Positions 11,770-24,800 of a stretch of DNA of 64,000 bases are shown here, in pieces. The position numbers and the translations under genes were made by a program. The notes below the pieces were generated by a model. That model searched no databases and was not told where the DNA came from. It worked only from the letters and a program-made list of their open reading frames with translations. The stretch comes from Neelides folsomi (lineage: Eukaryota; Arthropoda; Collembola; Neelipleona; Neelidae), in assembly GCA_034687125.1 (NCBI GenBank), contig JAQGBZ010000153.1, forward strand, positions 1 to 64,000. The letters run 5' to 3'. Position 1 is the first letter of the stretch. The number at the start of each line of letters is the position of its first letter.

Positions 11770-12179
11770 ATAAAAAAGAATGGGTTTCCTCTCAAAAAAC
11801 AATTTTATTACTAGTTTTATTCGTATTCTTATGTATAGTTGTTACATGATGCAATGTATTGTGGTTAAAAATAATAGCTGCTATAATAATATGATGTATA
11901 GTATTCGTGTGTGATGGGTCAATGTATATATTTAATTATGCTTTATTATTCTCATAAATATAGGTAATATACTAATACAATAACGGGTAAAATATTTTAG
12001 CGAAGAAATTTTTAATAAATAACAACTTAAACTTAAGCTAAAATAAAGTTAACCTAAATATTTGTAATTTTATAATTTATGTATAACTTTTTATATTTAT
12101 GTTATATTTGTAATATGTATGTTAAGAATTATGTCAAGATACCAAGTTTCGATTGTGACATTTGGATTTGTGATGTAAA
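11770..12179. other. intergenic, converging 3' ends
   Basis: About 410 bp of AT-rich sequence between the microprotein stop and the TSC1 stop. It should contain the 3' untranslated regions of both genes. No further exon is seen. Confidence 0.5.
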
Positions 12180-15100
12180 CTAAGAATCCCCAGTTGTTGC
12201 TCTATCAATAACAGCTTGAAGATCTCTTATGGCTTCTGCTGGAGCATCAAATTGGGGACTTCCAAAGATGAAAATTCCTGCTTGTCGATCAGGCGAAAGC
12301 CCTCCGTATCCTCCGGCACTTGCAGCTGACTCGACATCCGAATGGTTACTTCCTCCACCACCATTAGAATTAGGAGATGAACTCGAGTTGACTCTTCGAC
12401 TTCCTCGGGTCACTTGAGTGCTGCTATAACTCTTAAGAGCAAGTTGATGCTGCAAGTTGAGGATTTCTAACTCAAGACGATGATTCGCAGCTTTCACTGC
12501 TTCATATTTGTCTTCAACTGCTTTGAGTTGAACAACGTATTCGGAAACAGTATCATGCACTTTTTTCCTCATGTCATTCATCACAAGATCTTTCTTTACA
12601 AGTTGAGTCTCGAGGTCACGAACAAGACCACGAGCAGCCTCACATTGACTATTAGAATTTTCAAGTTGATTCTTTAAATTCCCAATTTCGTCTTCGGCAG
12701 TCAATCTAATTAATAATAAATATTTTACAAATTAACATTTTTAATGTTTAATTTATAGCTAGAGATCATGTAGGCTTTCGACTAAAACTGATATGATTTT
12801 TGTATTTAATTGTATACCTAAACTAAATCATAAAATATAATAGGTATGTAAAATTACCTATAATCCTCCATTTCCTCAAGTATGAATTTGGAATTGTCGT
12901 GAAGTATTGAATTTTCCATATATTCTTCTCTCTTCCTAATAAGCTCTCCTAAAAGAATAATTTCTTTCTGAGCAGCTCCAAGAGCTTTTTTGAGTCCCGA
13001 ATTAACTTCTAGGGTTCTTTGGGCATGTCGAACTTCACTCTGAAGTGTGAAAAGTTCAGCTTTCTTTTCATCAGTCTCTTTCTTCAAAATATTAAATTCT
13101 TCGAGTAATTTTGAATATTTATTCTCATCTTGTGATTTCCCCTCTTGGAGTTGTCTCAACGTTTCCCGTGATTTTACAACCTTCGTTTCAAGAGATTCAA
13201 CAACTGAAGACAATTCCTTTTCTCGTCCCATAGCTGAATTCCGTTGAATCAAAAGTTCTTTCTTTAAATTCGCAACTTCTTTTTCCAATGAGTGAATTTG
13301 ACCTCTCAAGCTATTATTATTTTCTTGGATTCCTTCAAGTTGCCTCAACTTTCCTGCAAGACGTCGATTCCTCAAAGTAAATGCCTCACGCCGATGGCGT
13401 TCGAACATTAATTGACAATGGAGAAGTTCAACTTGACCTTTGAGAACAATTAGCTGTTCTTCAGTAGATCTTGGAATTGATTTCCCATGAAGTGCAGCAG
13501 CTTTCGACAAACAATTATCAAGGAGAAGATGCGGAGAAGGAAAATTGTCATCGTAGGTCGAACTTGGGATTATTCCTTCAAAGAGATGTTCATAAGGTTG
13601 AATCGGGACGATTCCTTCTTTGGGCTTTTTAACTTCAACCATTGGAGATTCATCCCTTGATGACACTTTAATTTGATCGAGTTTATTATTCAGTTTACTC
13701 ATATCAGGGCAAGAAAACGATCTCTTCACTCTTGATCTATTCAGAGCAGGAGGAAAATGGCAAATTGAAGATGGTGATGTTCCAGGTGATGAAGATCCAC
13801 ATTGACTATAAAAACGAAGGCGAGAAACTCTCTTGGCAAAATCGAGCATTGATCTAAAATACATTAATGAAACAATCATATTAATTAAACATTTTAATCA
13901 TCTTTAGAAAATAATAATAATACCAAATATCATCTTATAGTAGATTTTTAATAAAAATTAAAGGAAATTAAATGAGTACTTATGATCAGGCATATGAAGT
14001 CCACCAGAAGGGCAAGTTGATTGGCATTCAGCTGTTGGATCATCTTCATTCTCTTCATGATGAATCATAAGAGAATGATGCGTATAGTGAGGAGTCAAAG
14101 GTCCACCACTTGCTTCATGACTCGGGATAGTTTGAAACTCATTAGGATTCTCTGTTGGTTGTAATGGAATTGTAATCGGACTTGGAAGTTGTCGCGGCTC
14201 AAAGTTCAGAACCGAAGCTGAACTTTCTGTCCCGTCGGGATTCCTAGCTTGTTGTTCTTGTAGCACCTAATTATTAAAATCTCAGCTTAATCTGATTCTC
14301 TTTCTTTAAGGTAAGGGAAGGTGGAAGCAACCCAAAATGAAGCAAAAAGAAGCAAAACCTTTTGGAGCCGCTGAAATATAGCGGAATCACGTCGTGGAGC
14401 TCCGACAGTGTCAAAAATTGAATCACGGCGATGAAACAAAGGAAGTCCCTCAGGTTGATTTGGAACATCTCGTGGAAGCGGAGAGGAGGGAACTGAATTG
14501 GATGGAGTAACTGTGGGTGTCGGCGGGATAGACTTGTTAGAACCGCTACCAAAAGCGAGCTGCATCACAGCTGCCGAATTGGACGGCAACTTAAATGAAA
14601 TTTGCTCCCTTTCCTAATTAGTAATGAGCAAATTAAAGACTAAACACCCGGCAAATTAAACATAGCATCACTCATGAGCATTAGACGCCCACGCCCCGCT
14701 TCAAAACATAAAATCATAAAACTGAACTCAAGAATAAATAACGAAAACTATATTTCTTTTCTTTTAAAAAATCAGACACATCAAGACCAAACAAACAAAA
14801 TGATTAATTTCATTATTGATATTATTGACACAATATTATTATTATTGGTCATGTAAATAAAATAAACCTTGACAGGAGTAGCAATTGGAGTATTTTCTGG
14901 TGTTGCTTCCATAGCCGTCTCTGGCGGTGTAACTTTTGGAGGATAATTTACAACAACACCTGAAATTGGTGTTGGTGGAGCTGAGCCTGTATCATCAATC
15001 CAATTTGCTAAAGTGTTGAAGTCTGTCATTGAATTTAAACTTTTCCCAATAAATGGTGACAATGTTTTGTCGTTAAAGGATGATGACACTGACATTGAAT

Positions 15101-16645
15101 TGGCTCCAGGACATTCTAAAAGAAATTCATAATAGTTTCACAATACTAGAAGAAGAGAAGCCAATAAATAAATCTTAATTGAACAATAAAAGTTAAAATT
15201 ACCTGTTAGTGTGAAAATAGGGGGATCAAAATTTGATCCAAATCGAGATTTTCCGTTGTTATTAATGCTACTTGCACTTGATTCCTCTGCATAGCCAGAC
15301 TCAAATAAATCCAGAGATATTTTTGCACATTCGGCCATGACATCATGAGGCTCTTTGGATCTCCATCGAGAAGTGTACAATTCTCCTTCTTTAGAAGCAG
15401 TGACAAGCAGAGGATGCATTTTCACTGTTTCCAACATTGGCTAAAATGCAAAATATTGTAATGTAAATATTTAAAGATGTATTTTTGTTTAATTAAAGAA
15501 TTGAAAATTTGAATTTGCTGTTTATTAAAATGTACAATTACTTTTATTGTATGGAGAAAGACGTATTTTTTATCCTGTGCACTGAATGTATGTCGAAGAT
15601 ACGAAAGAAAGTTGCAGGGATACATCGCATAGAGTCGATGAAATAAAGAATAAAGAGCAACTTGAAGATGTAAAACATGTTCTTCGGCAATTTTGTTCGA
15701 GTGAGTCCATGCTGCTACCCGTCTAAAATAAGTTATTTAAAATAATAGTAATTTAATCATTTTGAGAAATAATTTAATTTAGGGGTATCTTACCCAAAGA
15801 CTTCAAAAATATCGTTTGTATAATTTATTAAGTATGTCGGAATGATTGGCAGAAGTGTGATGATAGTTAGAAGTGATGTTAACAAGTTAACGGTATCAGT
15901 CTCTGTCTAATGATTTCGAAAAAATTAATGCGAATTGAGAAAAGCTTAATTAATTATTTTAACACACATGAATATTTATAGTAAAAGTGATAATCTTACT
16001 CTAAGAACTTTAAAAAGCTCTTTAATGAGTGAATGCTGAACAATTTTATATAGCCAAGAAGGAGCTTTTCGAACCAAATAGCCCAAAAACGTCAAACTTT
16101 GTTTTCGACTTGGAACCAGACGAATACCTTCACAAATTCTGTGAAATAAATTAAACATGATTACCTTAATGTTACTTAATAGAGTGATGTTATCAAAATT
16201 ATATCATCCTATGTATATATTATTTAACAATTTAACTATTATAATGAATTTACTTTTCAATGAGATATTTGTCATGTGGTTCTCTTGATATTCCACATAA
16301 AATCTCTAGACATCGAGTAGAATTAGTCTGAAGATAATAATCGAATAATCCTCCAACAAGCCACGACTCTTTAGCTGTAAAACAAAATTAATTAAAGACA
16401 ACTTTAAATGTCGTTGAAGAAAAATGTATAATCACTTAATATAGCAATATGGGTAAAAATAAAAAGATATTGACTACTTGCGCTCTATTATTTTACGTAA
16501 ACTTACTTTTATTGAAATTTTCTGTGATTAGATTTTTAATTTCTTCCACTTGCTGAACATGATTTGATTCTAAAACATCGAAAAGTTCTCCGATGTCCAA
16601 ATTTGCTGTAGTCATTTTAGTTATTTGTTCCTGGCTGTGTGCCAT
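12180..16645 (-). CDS. TSC1: hamartin (tuberous sclerosis complex 1)
   Basis: TSC1 stabilises TSC2 in the Rheb-GAP complex that restrains TORC1 on lysosomes. Eleven exons (16507-16645, 16254-16374, 16000-16138, 15794-15906, 15542-15722, 15203-15440, 14868-15115, 14359-14613, 13980-14266, 12858-13853, 12180-12705) join in frame to 1080 aa; Drosophila and human are about 1100 and 1164. The N-terminal HEAT-like core reads GELFDVLESN, GLFDYYLQTNSTRCLEIL, EPHDKYLIEKI and GYLVRKAPSWL. A Ser/Pro-rich middle follows (TPPETAMEATPENTPIATP). From about residue 700 a long coiled coil carries the family signature ELLHCQLMFERHRREAFTLR next to RNRRLAGKL. The tail is Ser/Gly-rich. The ATG at 16645 opens MAHSQEQITKM; a second in-frame ATG lies ten codons on. 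The gene is intact. Confidence 0.93.
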
Positions 16646-17288
16646 TTTAAATATCTAACTTTGATACAAACACTAAAACAGAAACATTCCTTAATTCCTA
16701 TATAAAAGCTTAAAGTTACTTAAAATCTAAATGAACCATATGGGTTTAAACTTATTTCATGTTAAATAATTATTTTACTTCTCATTATAAATTAGAATAT
16801 TGATAGAATCGACATCGAAAGTCGAGAAGGGAAGTAAATAAAAACAAGTTTCTATTTTTGCTAATACCACTCTTGCGAGCGATAGTCGAATGAGAAAATG
16901 ATTTTCTCATATCAATATCTGGCAAATATTTCAATGTCTTTCCACATCCACTCCACGTTCCAACAGCATATTAAATTAATAAAAATATTTACCTTAATAC
17001 GATTTTAAGTAATTATTTAATTATACACAGGTTTTGATTAAACCATGATAAATAAATGTCCTTTTGGTTAGTTTTTAATGGATGAAGATGCAACAAATAC
17101 TTAAAATCCCAAATAGTTAAAAAATATATGAAAACAAGAATGTAAATGTAAATCAATAAAAACAAGAATAGAGAAAAAAATTTATTCAATAAATGTTAAG
17201 CGAATTACAAGAAGTTTTTGAAGAATCAATCAATATTCCTATAATTAGCTTTATTTCTAGATCGCATTGATAATTTTGTTTTACTGTA
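16646..17288. other. intergenic, TSC1 upstream region
   Basis: About 640 bp with no coding exon seen. The TSC1 promoter must lie here or in the MITE beyond it. No TATA box stands out. Confidence 0.5.
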
Positions 17289-17715
17289 CAGGTTGTTTCC
17301 AAAGTCCGTAAGCATGCTATAAAAAGTGAGATACTTTATGCATCAAAAGAATCTGTTTAGGTAACATTATAGGTAGACTCGGCACAGGCGAATTCGATTA
17401 AAAGTTCATTAATCATGTTTCTTCAACAAGCGAGAAGTTACGGACTTTAAATACCAAAAGTATAGATTTAATAAATTTGTAAAAATGAAACGGCAAATTA
17501 ACAGCACATATCAGATCACGATTTGAAAATAGCAATACGGGTGCCGTAATACGGGATGCTTTTGCGGCTATAACTCTTATGATGCTTAATAAAATGTCAA
17601 GGACGTGGAATCGGACTCGCCTTTGTCGAGACTTCGATGGAGTACACATAGACCATCTTGATAAATAAAGTATCTCACTTATTATAGCATGCTTACGGAC
17701 TTTGGAAACAACCTG
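17289..17715. mobile_element. 427-bp TA-flanked MITE with about 53-bp inverted repeats
   Basis: Ends 17289-17341 and 17663-17715 are near-perfect inverted repeats beginning CAGGTTGTTTCCAAAGTCCG. A TA dinucleotide flanks each end (17287-17288, 17716-17717), the target duplication of Tc1/mariner-type insertion. The interior has a 78-codon minus-strand ORF with no recognisable transposase motif, so I call it non-autonomous. The near identity of the ends suggests recent movement. Confidence 0.9.
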
Positions 17716-18107
17716 TATATTATGTAAATAATAGAAGGTAATATCCTATGTAATATATTATTAGATAATTATAATAAAAACTTAAGAAGGTAAAACAGTT
17801 GCATGATATTATATTCTATTCGGGAATAATTACCAATTTCCCGAATATTTTATAGTTACATCATATTAATATGGAATAAATAAAAAATTAACAAGTAAAA
17901 AAGTCGGGATGATAAAATTCTGTTATTAGGTAAAATAAGAAAATTGGAAAATAAAATCAATATTTAAAAGTAAAAGAAAGTAATCTTTAAAAACGAGGTG
18001 ATTGTTTGTCTAAATCATAAAATAATCATAAAACACAAATCGTAAATTGTAATTGAAGTCTGATTATAGAATAATAATTTTAGTTTTAACGAATAAAATA
18101 TTTCAGC
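17716..18107. other. intergenic, KDM3 3' flank
   Basis: About 390 bp of AT-rich sequence with the 3' untranslated region of the demethylase gene. Nothing else was identified. Confidence 0.5.
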
Positions 18108-20906
18108 TTATAAATTATTGAGAACTGAAAGTGAATCTTTGACAGAATGATACATGATGTTTTTGATTTGAAGTTTATCTTCTCTGTTAGTGTGAAACGC
18201 GCTCAATTTTCTAAATTCTTCCGTAAGAGAGAGGCAATTTTGGACATTTTCAGCTGAGACAAAATCTTCAGCGATTTTAATGCAATTGTGAAGATTCCTC
18301 ACCTAATAAATATTTTAATCATTAGAATTTTCAGTATACATTAAATTCAAAATTCAAAATATTCAATTTTACCTGATGAGGAGCTCCGGCTGGGATAAAA
18401 ACTGCATCACCCATAAATTGCACAATTTGGAATCCTTGAACGTTGTATTCATCACGGAGTCTTCGCCTTAAATTTTCATCTAAATACCAGCATTGATCGT
18501 GGATCGGATCAGAAGTGGATTCCGGTCGAATGTTCCTTTCGAGGGTCACCTGTAAATAAATTACAATGCGTATAAAGAAAAATAAAATTACATAATTGAA
18601 TATTGTATCATGTAGTGTTATCTTTTTTATGTTTGTTGGTATTTGAATAAAAATTATAATTGCGCAATAAAAATAATAAACTTTAAAATTATTACTTTAT
18701 ATAAAAGATCTCTAATCTTTGGAGCATCTTTCGCTTGGTAAATATGCCACAACGCTCCTGGAAGTTCTTTATTTGTATCTAGTCGTTCTTTCGTCTGGAA
18801 ATCGCAATCAAATCCATCAATGGCTTCTCGAACGGCTAAATAAAAATATGTTCAATATGTGAGAAACAAGTTAAATATGTTCAATATGTGAGAAACAAGT
18901 TAAATATGTTCAATATGTGAGAAACAAGTTAAATAAGTAAATAAGGTACAATATTGATTTTAATTTTTGTCCTTGTTTAACCTTTCTCGTGATCTGAATT
19001 ATCGACATCTTTAGGAACTCCAATGTAAACAAGTAAATTGACTGCATCGGAAATGTCCAAGTGCAAATTCGTGGTTCCATATTCCAAATGAAGACCCGAT
19101 CCATATGCAATGTACATTTTAGGACCCAAGTCTGGTTTAATGTAAACGTCCGGGAGTCTCGAAGCCAAATTTAATCTTCCATCTCTCCAAGTGTAATCTT
19201 TGAGTGGAAGAGCTTTCATCAAATCATTAAAACGACTTTCGAGCATCACTGCAAAATCCTCTTTAGGTGGCCAATCTTTAAGTTTGAGAATCATCGGATT
19301 GTGTGCTTCGTCCGGAAGTCTTTTAGAAATATTTTCGAATCCGTTCCAAAAGGCCTTCATTTTGAGTCCTGTTAATGTTTTATTCGTTTTGCAATTTACG
19401 AGATCATTTCGAATATGACCAAAATCCCTCGAAAAAGCGTCAGGATGCCAAAGTTCTTTATCGAGACCTTCTGAGACATTTGACACAATGATGGGAAGTC
19501 CGCCGGCCCAAACATTTTGAAATAATTCAGTATTATCCTTACAATTTGGATCCAGCAAGCGGAGGAGCTTATTGTAACAAAGCCATCCGTGAGGAACATT
19601 CGGATACATGTCGTGGCTCACCAATTTCATCATTAAATGAGAAGGAGCAATTGGAGCTTTCTTGGGGGAAGGGGAATTAATTATTGGCGGTTTTTCCTCT
19701 TCTACATTTTTGTTGTTGGCGAAGAGTTCGGGGTCCTTGAAGAGAAACATATCGGATTCGTCTTCGGAATCGCTTTCATTTTTTGAACCCCCATTCTTCT
19801 CACATTCAGTTCCATTTCCTGTATTGTTAGATTGCTCGTGACTATTTGCTTCCCCTTCAACCGAATTCCCATTACTGACTGTTGTCGTACTTGTAGAAGC
19901 TTCCTCACAACCATTTCCATTTATCTATAAATTCAAACCAAATCATTTTTATAAATTATCTTTTGCTTATAATTTGGGTATATAATTTAAATATTCTATT
20001 AAATTAATTCTTATTAATTTTTATTTGACTTACAGTATCAACGTCCATTGACTTAGATGAAGTCGGTTCTAAAAGTTTCTTTTGTTCTGATTCGATAGCT
20101 TTGCTGCAACTACATTTTTGTGGAATGTCGAATTTGCTCCTCATATCGTGAAGATTGGTCAGAATTTGATCCAGTACATCGTCGGGAATCGTCTTTGTCA
20201 AATTCAAATTTTCGATTACATGAGGCTTGAGGGGCTGGCCAATTTTTGAAGTACATAAAAGCCACTGAAACTCATCACGCTCGATCGTGGATTCCCCAAG
20301 AGTTCTCACCTGTTAAATTCATAAATTAATTATATAACCATGATTTCGAAAAATTTAAAATAATAATAAAAATATTCTTACCACAATCTCTCCAACTTTC
20401 CGAGCATTGAAGCAATTGAGACACACAATGAATCCACAAACTTCACAAAGCCAACTATAATTAAATAATGTTGTCTCACAGACATCGCACATCTCTCGGA
20501 CACCCTTCATGTGTCGCTTCCATGAAATCGGCTTTTCAGAATTCTGCGAGTTCTTGTATTCATTCTCCACTTTCAATTCATTTGATACAAGTTCGCAAAA
20601 GTCGTCCCCCATCCGTTCGATGAAACTTTTCGCCAATGTCGCATCAATGTTAATTTTATCGATGATCTTTGGATCTTTAGTTGGGAGCCAGAGCTCACGG
20701 TCACCAGGCTGGACATCATCTTTGGGGTCGAGAAATCCTCGATGGACAATTTTTTTTCGACTTTTGGTGTAATAAAGGACCCGAAAATCGACAAATCTGC
20801 AACTTGAAGATTGCTTCGTTTTGACTGTAGTAAATATGCATTCTCTGCACTTCCGGCCGAGTTTGGGTGGACAGGTTCCCCTTTGAATTCGTCGACAACC
20901 GTCCAT
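18108..20906 (-). CDS. KDM3-type JmjC histone H3K9 demethylase
   Basis: Family role: KDM3 removes H3K9me1/2 in the nucleus using Fe(II) and 2-oxoglutarate. Six exons (20382-20906, 20034-20309, 18982-19924, 18696-18835, 18373-18549, 18108-18302) give 751 aa. The N-terminus has CRRIQRG and CRECIF, then [20 protein letters not shown]. The KDM3 zinc finger follows: [20 protein letters not shown] and CLNCF. An acidic linker precedes the JmjC domain. The iron ligands are His555 and Asp557 (NLHLDISD) and His686 (GAPHQV), so the site is complete. Known KDM3 proteins usually have several hundred more N-terminal residues. Either this is a short form or upstream exons were missed; an AAG just before the start ATG could be an acceptor. 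The gene is divergent from Tim9. Confidence 0.9.
18846..18934. repeat. 29-bp tandem repeat, about 3 copies, in a KDM3 intron
   Basis: The unit runs TTAAATATGTTCAATATGTG then AGAAACAAG. Two exact full copies (18871-18899, 18900-18928) follow a truncated copy starting near 18846. It lies in the intron between 18835 and 18982. It is a likely length-variable minisatellite. Confidence 0.9.
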
Positions 20907-21457
20907 GTCTTCGTATTTAAAAAGTTCTAATTAATATTCGGCAATTCTCGGAATTGTTTGTGTTTTTCTCCGAATCGCAACTCACGCGAATCCTCCTCTG
21001 TGTCTAGCTGTGGACTGTGGAGCCGTCAACTTTTTCTCTGTCCTTTTCAAATGCAGATGATGAAAACGTATTTGGTCGATTACAATCCAACTAAACAACG
21101 CGACACCTGAGTTCTCATATGAAAACTCGGCACATGGGATTTTTCAACTTGGAAATTAGGAGCTTATGAAAAAGCAAAGTTAAAAATTAATTAAACAAAC
21201 CATTAATTAAAACTACTTTCAAGATTCAATAATTAACAAAAGGTAATCTACAATATTTATAATTACTATAATTTAAAATTATATTGATAAAATTATTTTA
21301 CTATATTGAAGAAAGGGATTTTACCGATGATAAAATAATCACGTTTATATTTTATAGGATTTAATAGGAAAAGGATTGTTCATTTTTATGAAAGTTCGTG
21401 TAATTAACTCGTGAGGTGTAATTGAAGGAAGAACGGAATTTCTTCTATTGAAAAAAC
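20907..21457. promoter_or_regulatory. 551-bp bidirectional promoter region, KDM3 / Tim9
   Basis: The start codons of the demethylase (-) and Tim9 (+) face away from each other across this gap, so it must supply at least part of both promoters. The KDM3-proximal third is richer in GC (ACTCACGCGAATCC and neighbours) than the AT-rich Tim9 side. No TATA box is convincing. The region could also hide an upstream KDM3 exon. Confidence 0.55.
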
Positions 21458-21736
21458 ATGTCAGGGGCGGCTGGACCATCTACACAAGTTGATTTAGCTG
21501 CACTTGACACAACTCAAGCAAAGACCTTCAGAGACTTTTTGGCCAACTACAACCGAGTGTCGGAGAAGTGTTTCAGAGCTTGTATTTGGGATTTCACCTC
21601 GAGGAACGTCTCAGGACAAGAAGATCGTTGCACTTCGGCCTGTGTGGAAAAATATCTTAAGTGTAATCAACGTGTGAACACCAGGTTCCAAGAAATGCAG
21701 ATGTTGGCTACTGAACACCTCGCTCAATTGAAATAA
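21458..21736 (+). CDS. Tim9: mitochondrial import chaperone Tim9
   Basis: Small Tim chaperones form a hexamer (Tim9-Tim10) that carries hydrophobic precursors across the intermembrane space to the TIM22 complex. A single exon encodes 92 aa. The twin CX3C motifs are C38-FRA-C42 and C58-TSA-C62, spaced 15 residues apart as in the family. Flanking sequence (FLANYNRVSEKCF, DFTSRNVS, KYLKCNQRVNTRFQEMQ) matches Tim9 better than Tim10 or Tim10B. WDR3 starts 126 bp downstream on the same strand, an unusually small gap for this window. The intron-free structure is also unlike its neighbours. Confidence 0.9.
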   Translation: MSGAAGPSTQVDLAALDTTQAKTFRDFLANYNRVSEKCFRACIWDFTSRNVSGQEDRCTSACVEKYLKCNQRVNTRFQEMQMLATEHLAQLK

Positions 21737-21862
21737 CTTTTTATGATTTTTTGTTTTATTTTTATAAATTGAGTTATTGGAGAGTTTGAATGCGATTAGA
21801 CATTGTTTAGTTTTATTAGGAAGTTTAGTTCAGAGTTTTAGTCGTTAATAAATTAAGTTAAT

Positions 21863-24800
21863 ATGGGATTAGCCAAACAATATCTTCGGTACGTCCCTTC
21901 GGGAATATTCGGAGTTGTTGCAGCCAAGACTTGCAATGCCGTATTTCTTCAACCTAATAGATTCATTGTAACTGGAGGCACTCATGTTGTCACCATGTGG
22001 GATACTAGACTTCAAAGAAAGGTAATTTAAAAATTAGTGATTTAAATCAGTCAAAATTAAATTACGTAAATGTTAATGTGAATGAGTAAATTTTAATAGG
22101 GGAAATTATATCTTTACAGGTCAAAACAATGGAATGCGATTCATCATCAACGACTCTAAAGCCAAATTCGGACTACACGGTTTTGGCAGTCGGTCAACAA
22201 AACGGAGCAGTTGGACTTTACGATCTCAAAGATAAAAGTGATGAAGCCAACCCCAAATCACTTGTTACGTTCGAAGGCCATTTAAGTAATATTCTTAGAT
22301 TTGTAAATTAATATTTTTTTAATAAGTTTATTAATTTAATTATAATGATAATAGGCGATGTGACTTGTTTGGCATGGGACGATGCTGATGTTGTATTAGC
22401 TTCAGGAGGAAAAGACACAAAAATTATCTTATGGGATTGCGTGAGCGAAGCTGGAATCACCAAATTTAAAGGACACAAAGGAGTTGTAACTCAAATTCGA
22501 TTTTGGAACAATGGAAATGGAAAATATCTTGTTTCGAGTTCAAAGGACTCAAGTGTAAAGATATGGGATATGGTTACGTATCAATGCATTCACACCATTC
22601 CGAGCAATACCGCTGTAAGTCAATAGTCAATATTTATGGAAGTTTTATTCACGATATAGATTTGTTTATACGAAGATTTTTGTATAAATTGATGATTCCT
22701 ATATTTTATTACAGGTATATGATTTTGATATCTGGGATAATATTTTTGTTATCGCCGAGTCAGGACTTCATTTTTGTAAAATTGAGGAAGACCCAAAATG
22801 TTCCACTGAGCTTATAAGGACTGAAATCGGAAACATGAGTCGAAATGCTTCTGGGAGAATTAGTGAGGTTCATGTGGTGAACAATACCCACATCATTTCC
22901 ATCAGTTCGAAGTCAAATGCAGTCGAAGTTTTCAAAATTAAAAGTAAGAAGGAACCAGTTGCAAGCAAGAAAAAGCGATCTGCTGAAATTGTCCCTTCAA
23001 GCAATAAATTCTCCGTTGTCGATTTGGTTGAGAGAGGAAAATCATTAAAAGCATCTGAAGACAATTTAAAGTCAATTGATTGTATTTATGACGCTCGTGA
23101 GAATTCTTTAAAATTGCTCTTTTGCCTTCCCACAAATCAAGTGGAAGTGATCAACGTCCCTTTAAAGGATCCTGAATTAGAAAACGTCTCTCAATTGTCT
23201 GGATTTGACGGACATAGAAAGATGGTCCGAGCTATAACATTTTCTTCTGACAAAACAGCAATGTTGACAGCTTCGGCAGATTCTTTCAAAATTTGGAATA
23301 GGTAAATTCATTATTGAGAACATTGTCTTTTCTTATTAGTTCAAGTCATTTATAATCAAAATTGTCATTTAATTTTCAGACCTAATCTTTCGTGCATCCT
23401 TACAATTCCTCATCAATATCAAATTGTATCTGCGGCATTTTGTCCAGGGGATCGTCATTTTATTGCTGGTAGCACTTGTGGGCATATACTTCTTGTTGAT
23501 ATTTCAATTGGGAAGATTATTAAAATTGAATCAACCGGAGAAGAAACGTAATGATAATGATGATAACGATTTAAAATTTCTTATTTGCTTTCGAAATATT
23601 TTAAATATTTAAAGAATATTATTTTTGGAATTACAGTGTTTGGGGCATAGACGTTTATCCAAATAATCTTGGATTTGCAGCAATCAATGGGAACTTGATC
23701 CAATTTTTTGATTTTGCGATGTCTGATGGAAAATTAACTTTTGTGTTGAAAAAACAACTCGACGTGTCAGAAAATATCCTTTGTTTAAAAATCAGCCCTA
23801 ATATGCGATTTATTGCGACTGGACTTTTAGATTCAACCATCAAGGTAAAATATTTTTTAAATTATAAAGCTAAAATTTACTCAATTAAATTAGCTTATCT
23901 TGATTAACTTTTTTTATGACTTATCGATATTTTTTTCCTTTAAGGTGTTCTATTTTGATACACTGAAATTCCATTTGGCAATGTATGGGCACAGCATGCC
24001 TGTTGTTGGAATTGATATTTCTTCCGAAGGATCGCTTCTCACTTCTTGTTCGGCCGATAAAAGCGTTCGAGTTTGGGGAATGGATTTCGGAGATATTCAT
24101 TCTTCATGGATCGGCGGAGAAGGACTTGTTGGATGCAAATTCATTGAAAAATCACATCATTTGGTCGCTGTTGGAAAAGATTCAATTCACTTTTATGATG
24201 CTGACAGTCATGAAAGAATTCAAACTATCAAAGTAAATATACAAATATATTAGTAATTATAATTTATTACCCATTAACTAATAAACGTCATCTTCAACCT
24301 AGGCTCACATTGAAGGAGGAGCAACCTGTATGGCAACTGCTGGAGTTTTTGTAGTTTCTGCAGGCAGGGATCAAGCTTTGAGATTCTTCAATCGTACAGA
24401 AGAGGTACAGAGATTTTGTAGCGAATTCAAGTCATTTACCATACCATATTTAAGTAACTAACAATAAATATTTTTTGTACTTATTCATATTTATAATTTT
24501 TTATAGATTCTTGTACTTGATGACGAACGTGAACGCGAGAGAGAAATTGTAATTGACAAGGAATCAAACGAAGAGAAGGATGAACTCACTGGACTTAAAA
24601 CTGCCGATAGCGAAAAATATGTAATTTATTATATCTTTTGTGTGTGTTCATTGTGTGTAATATTGCGAGTCCCTATATTTAAATTTTAAACTAACCATAA
24701 TTAATTATTTAACTTGTATTAATTTTTTAACATTTGAATTTCTAATTTCTAGGCTGATAAAATAATTGAAGCATTGGATCTTTTTGACGAGAAAGCCGAG

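Noticed and set aside
18846-18934. CRISPR-like direct repeats
   Set aside because: Copies are directly abutting with no spacers, in an intron of an animal gene; it is a minisatellite.
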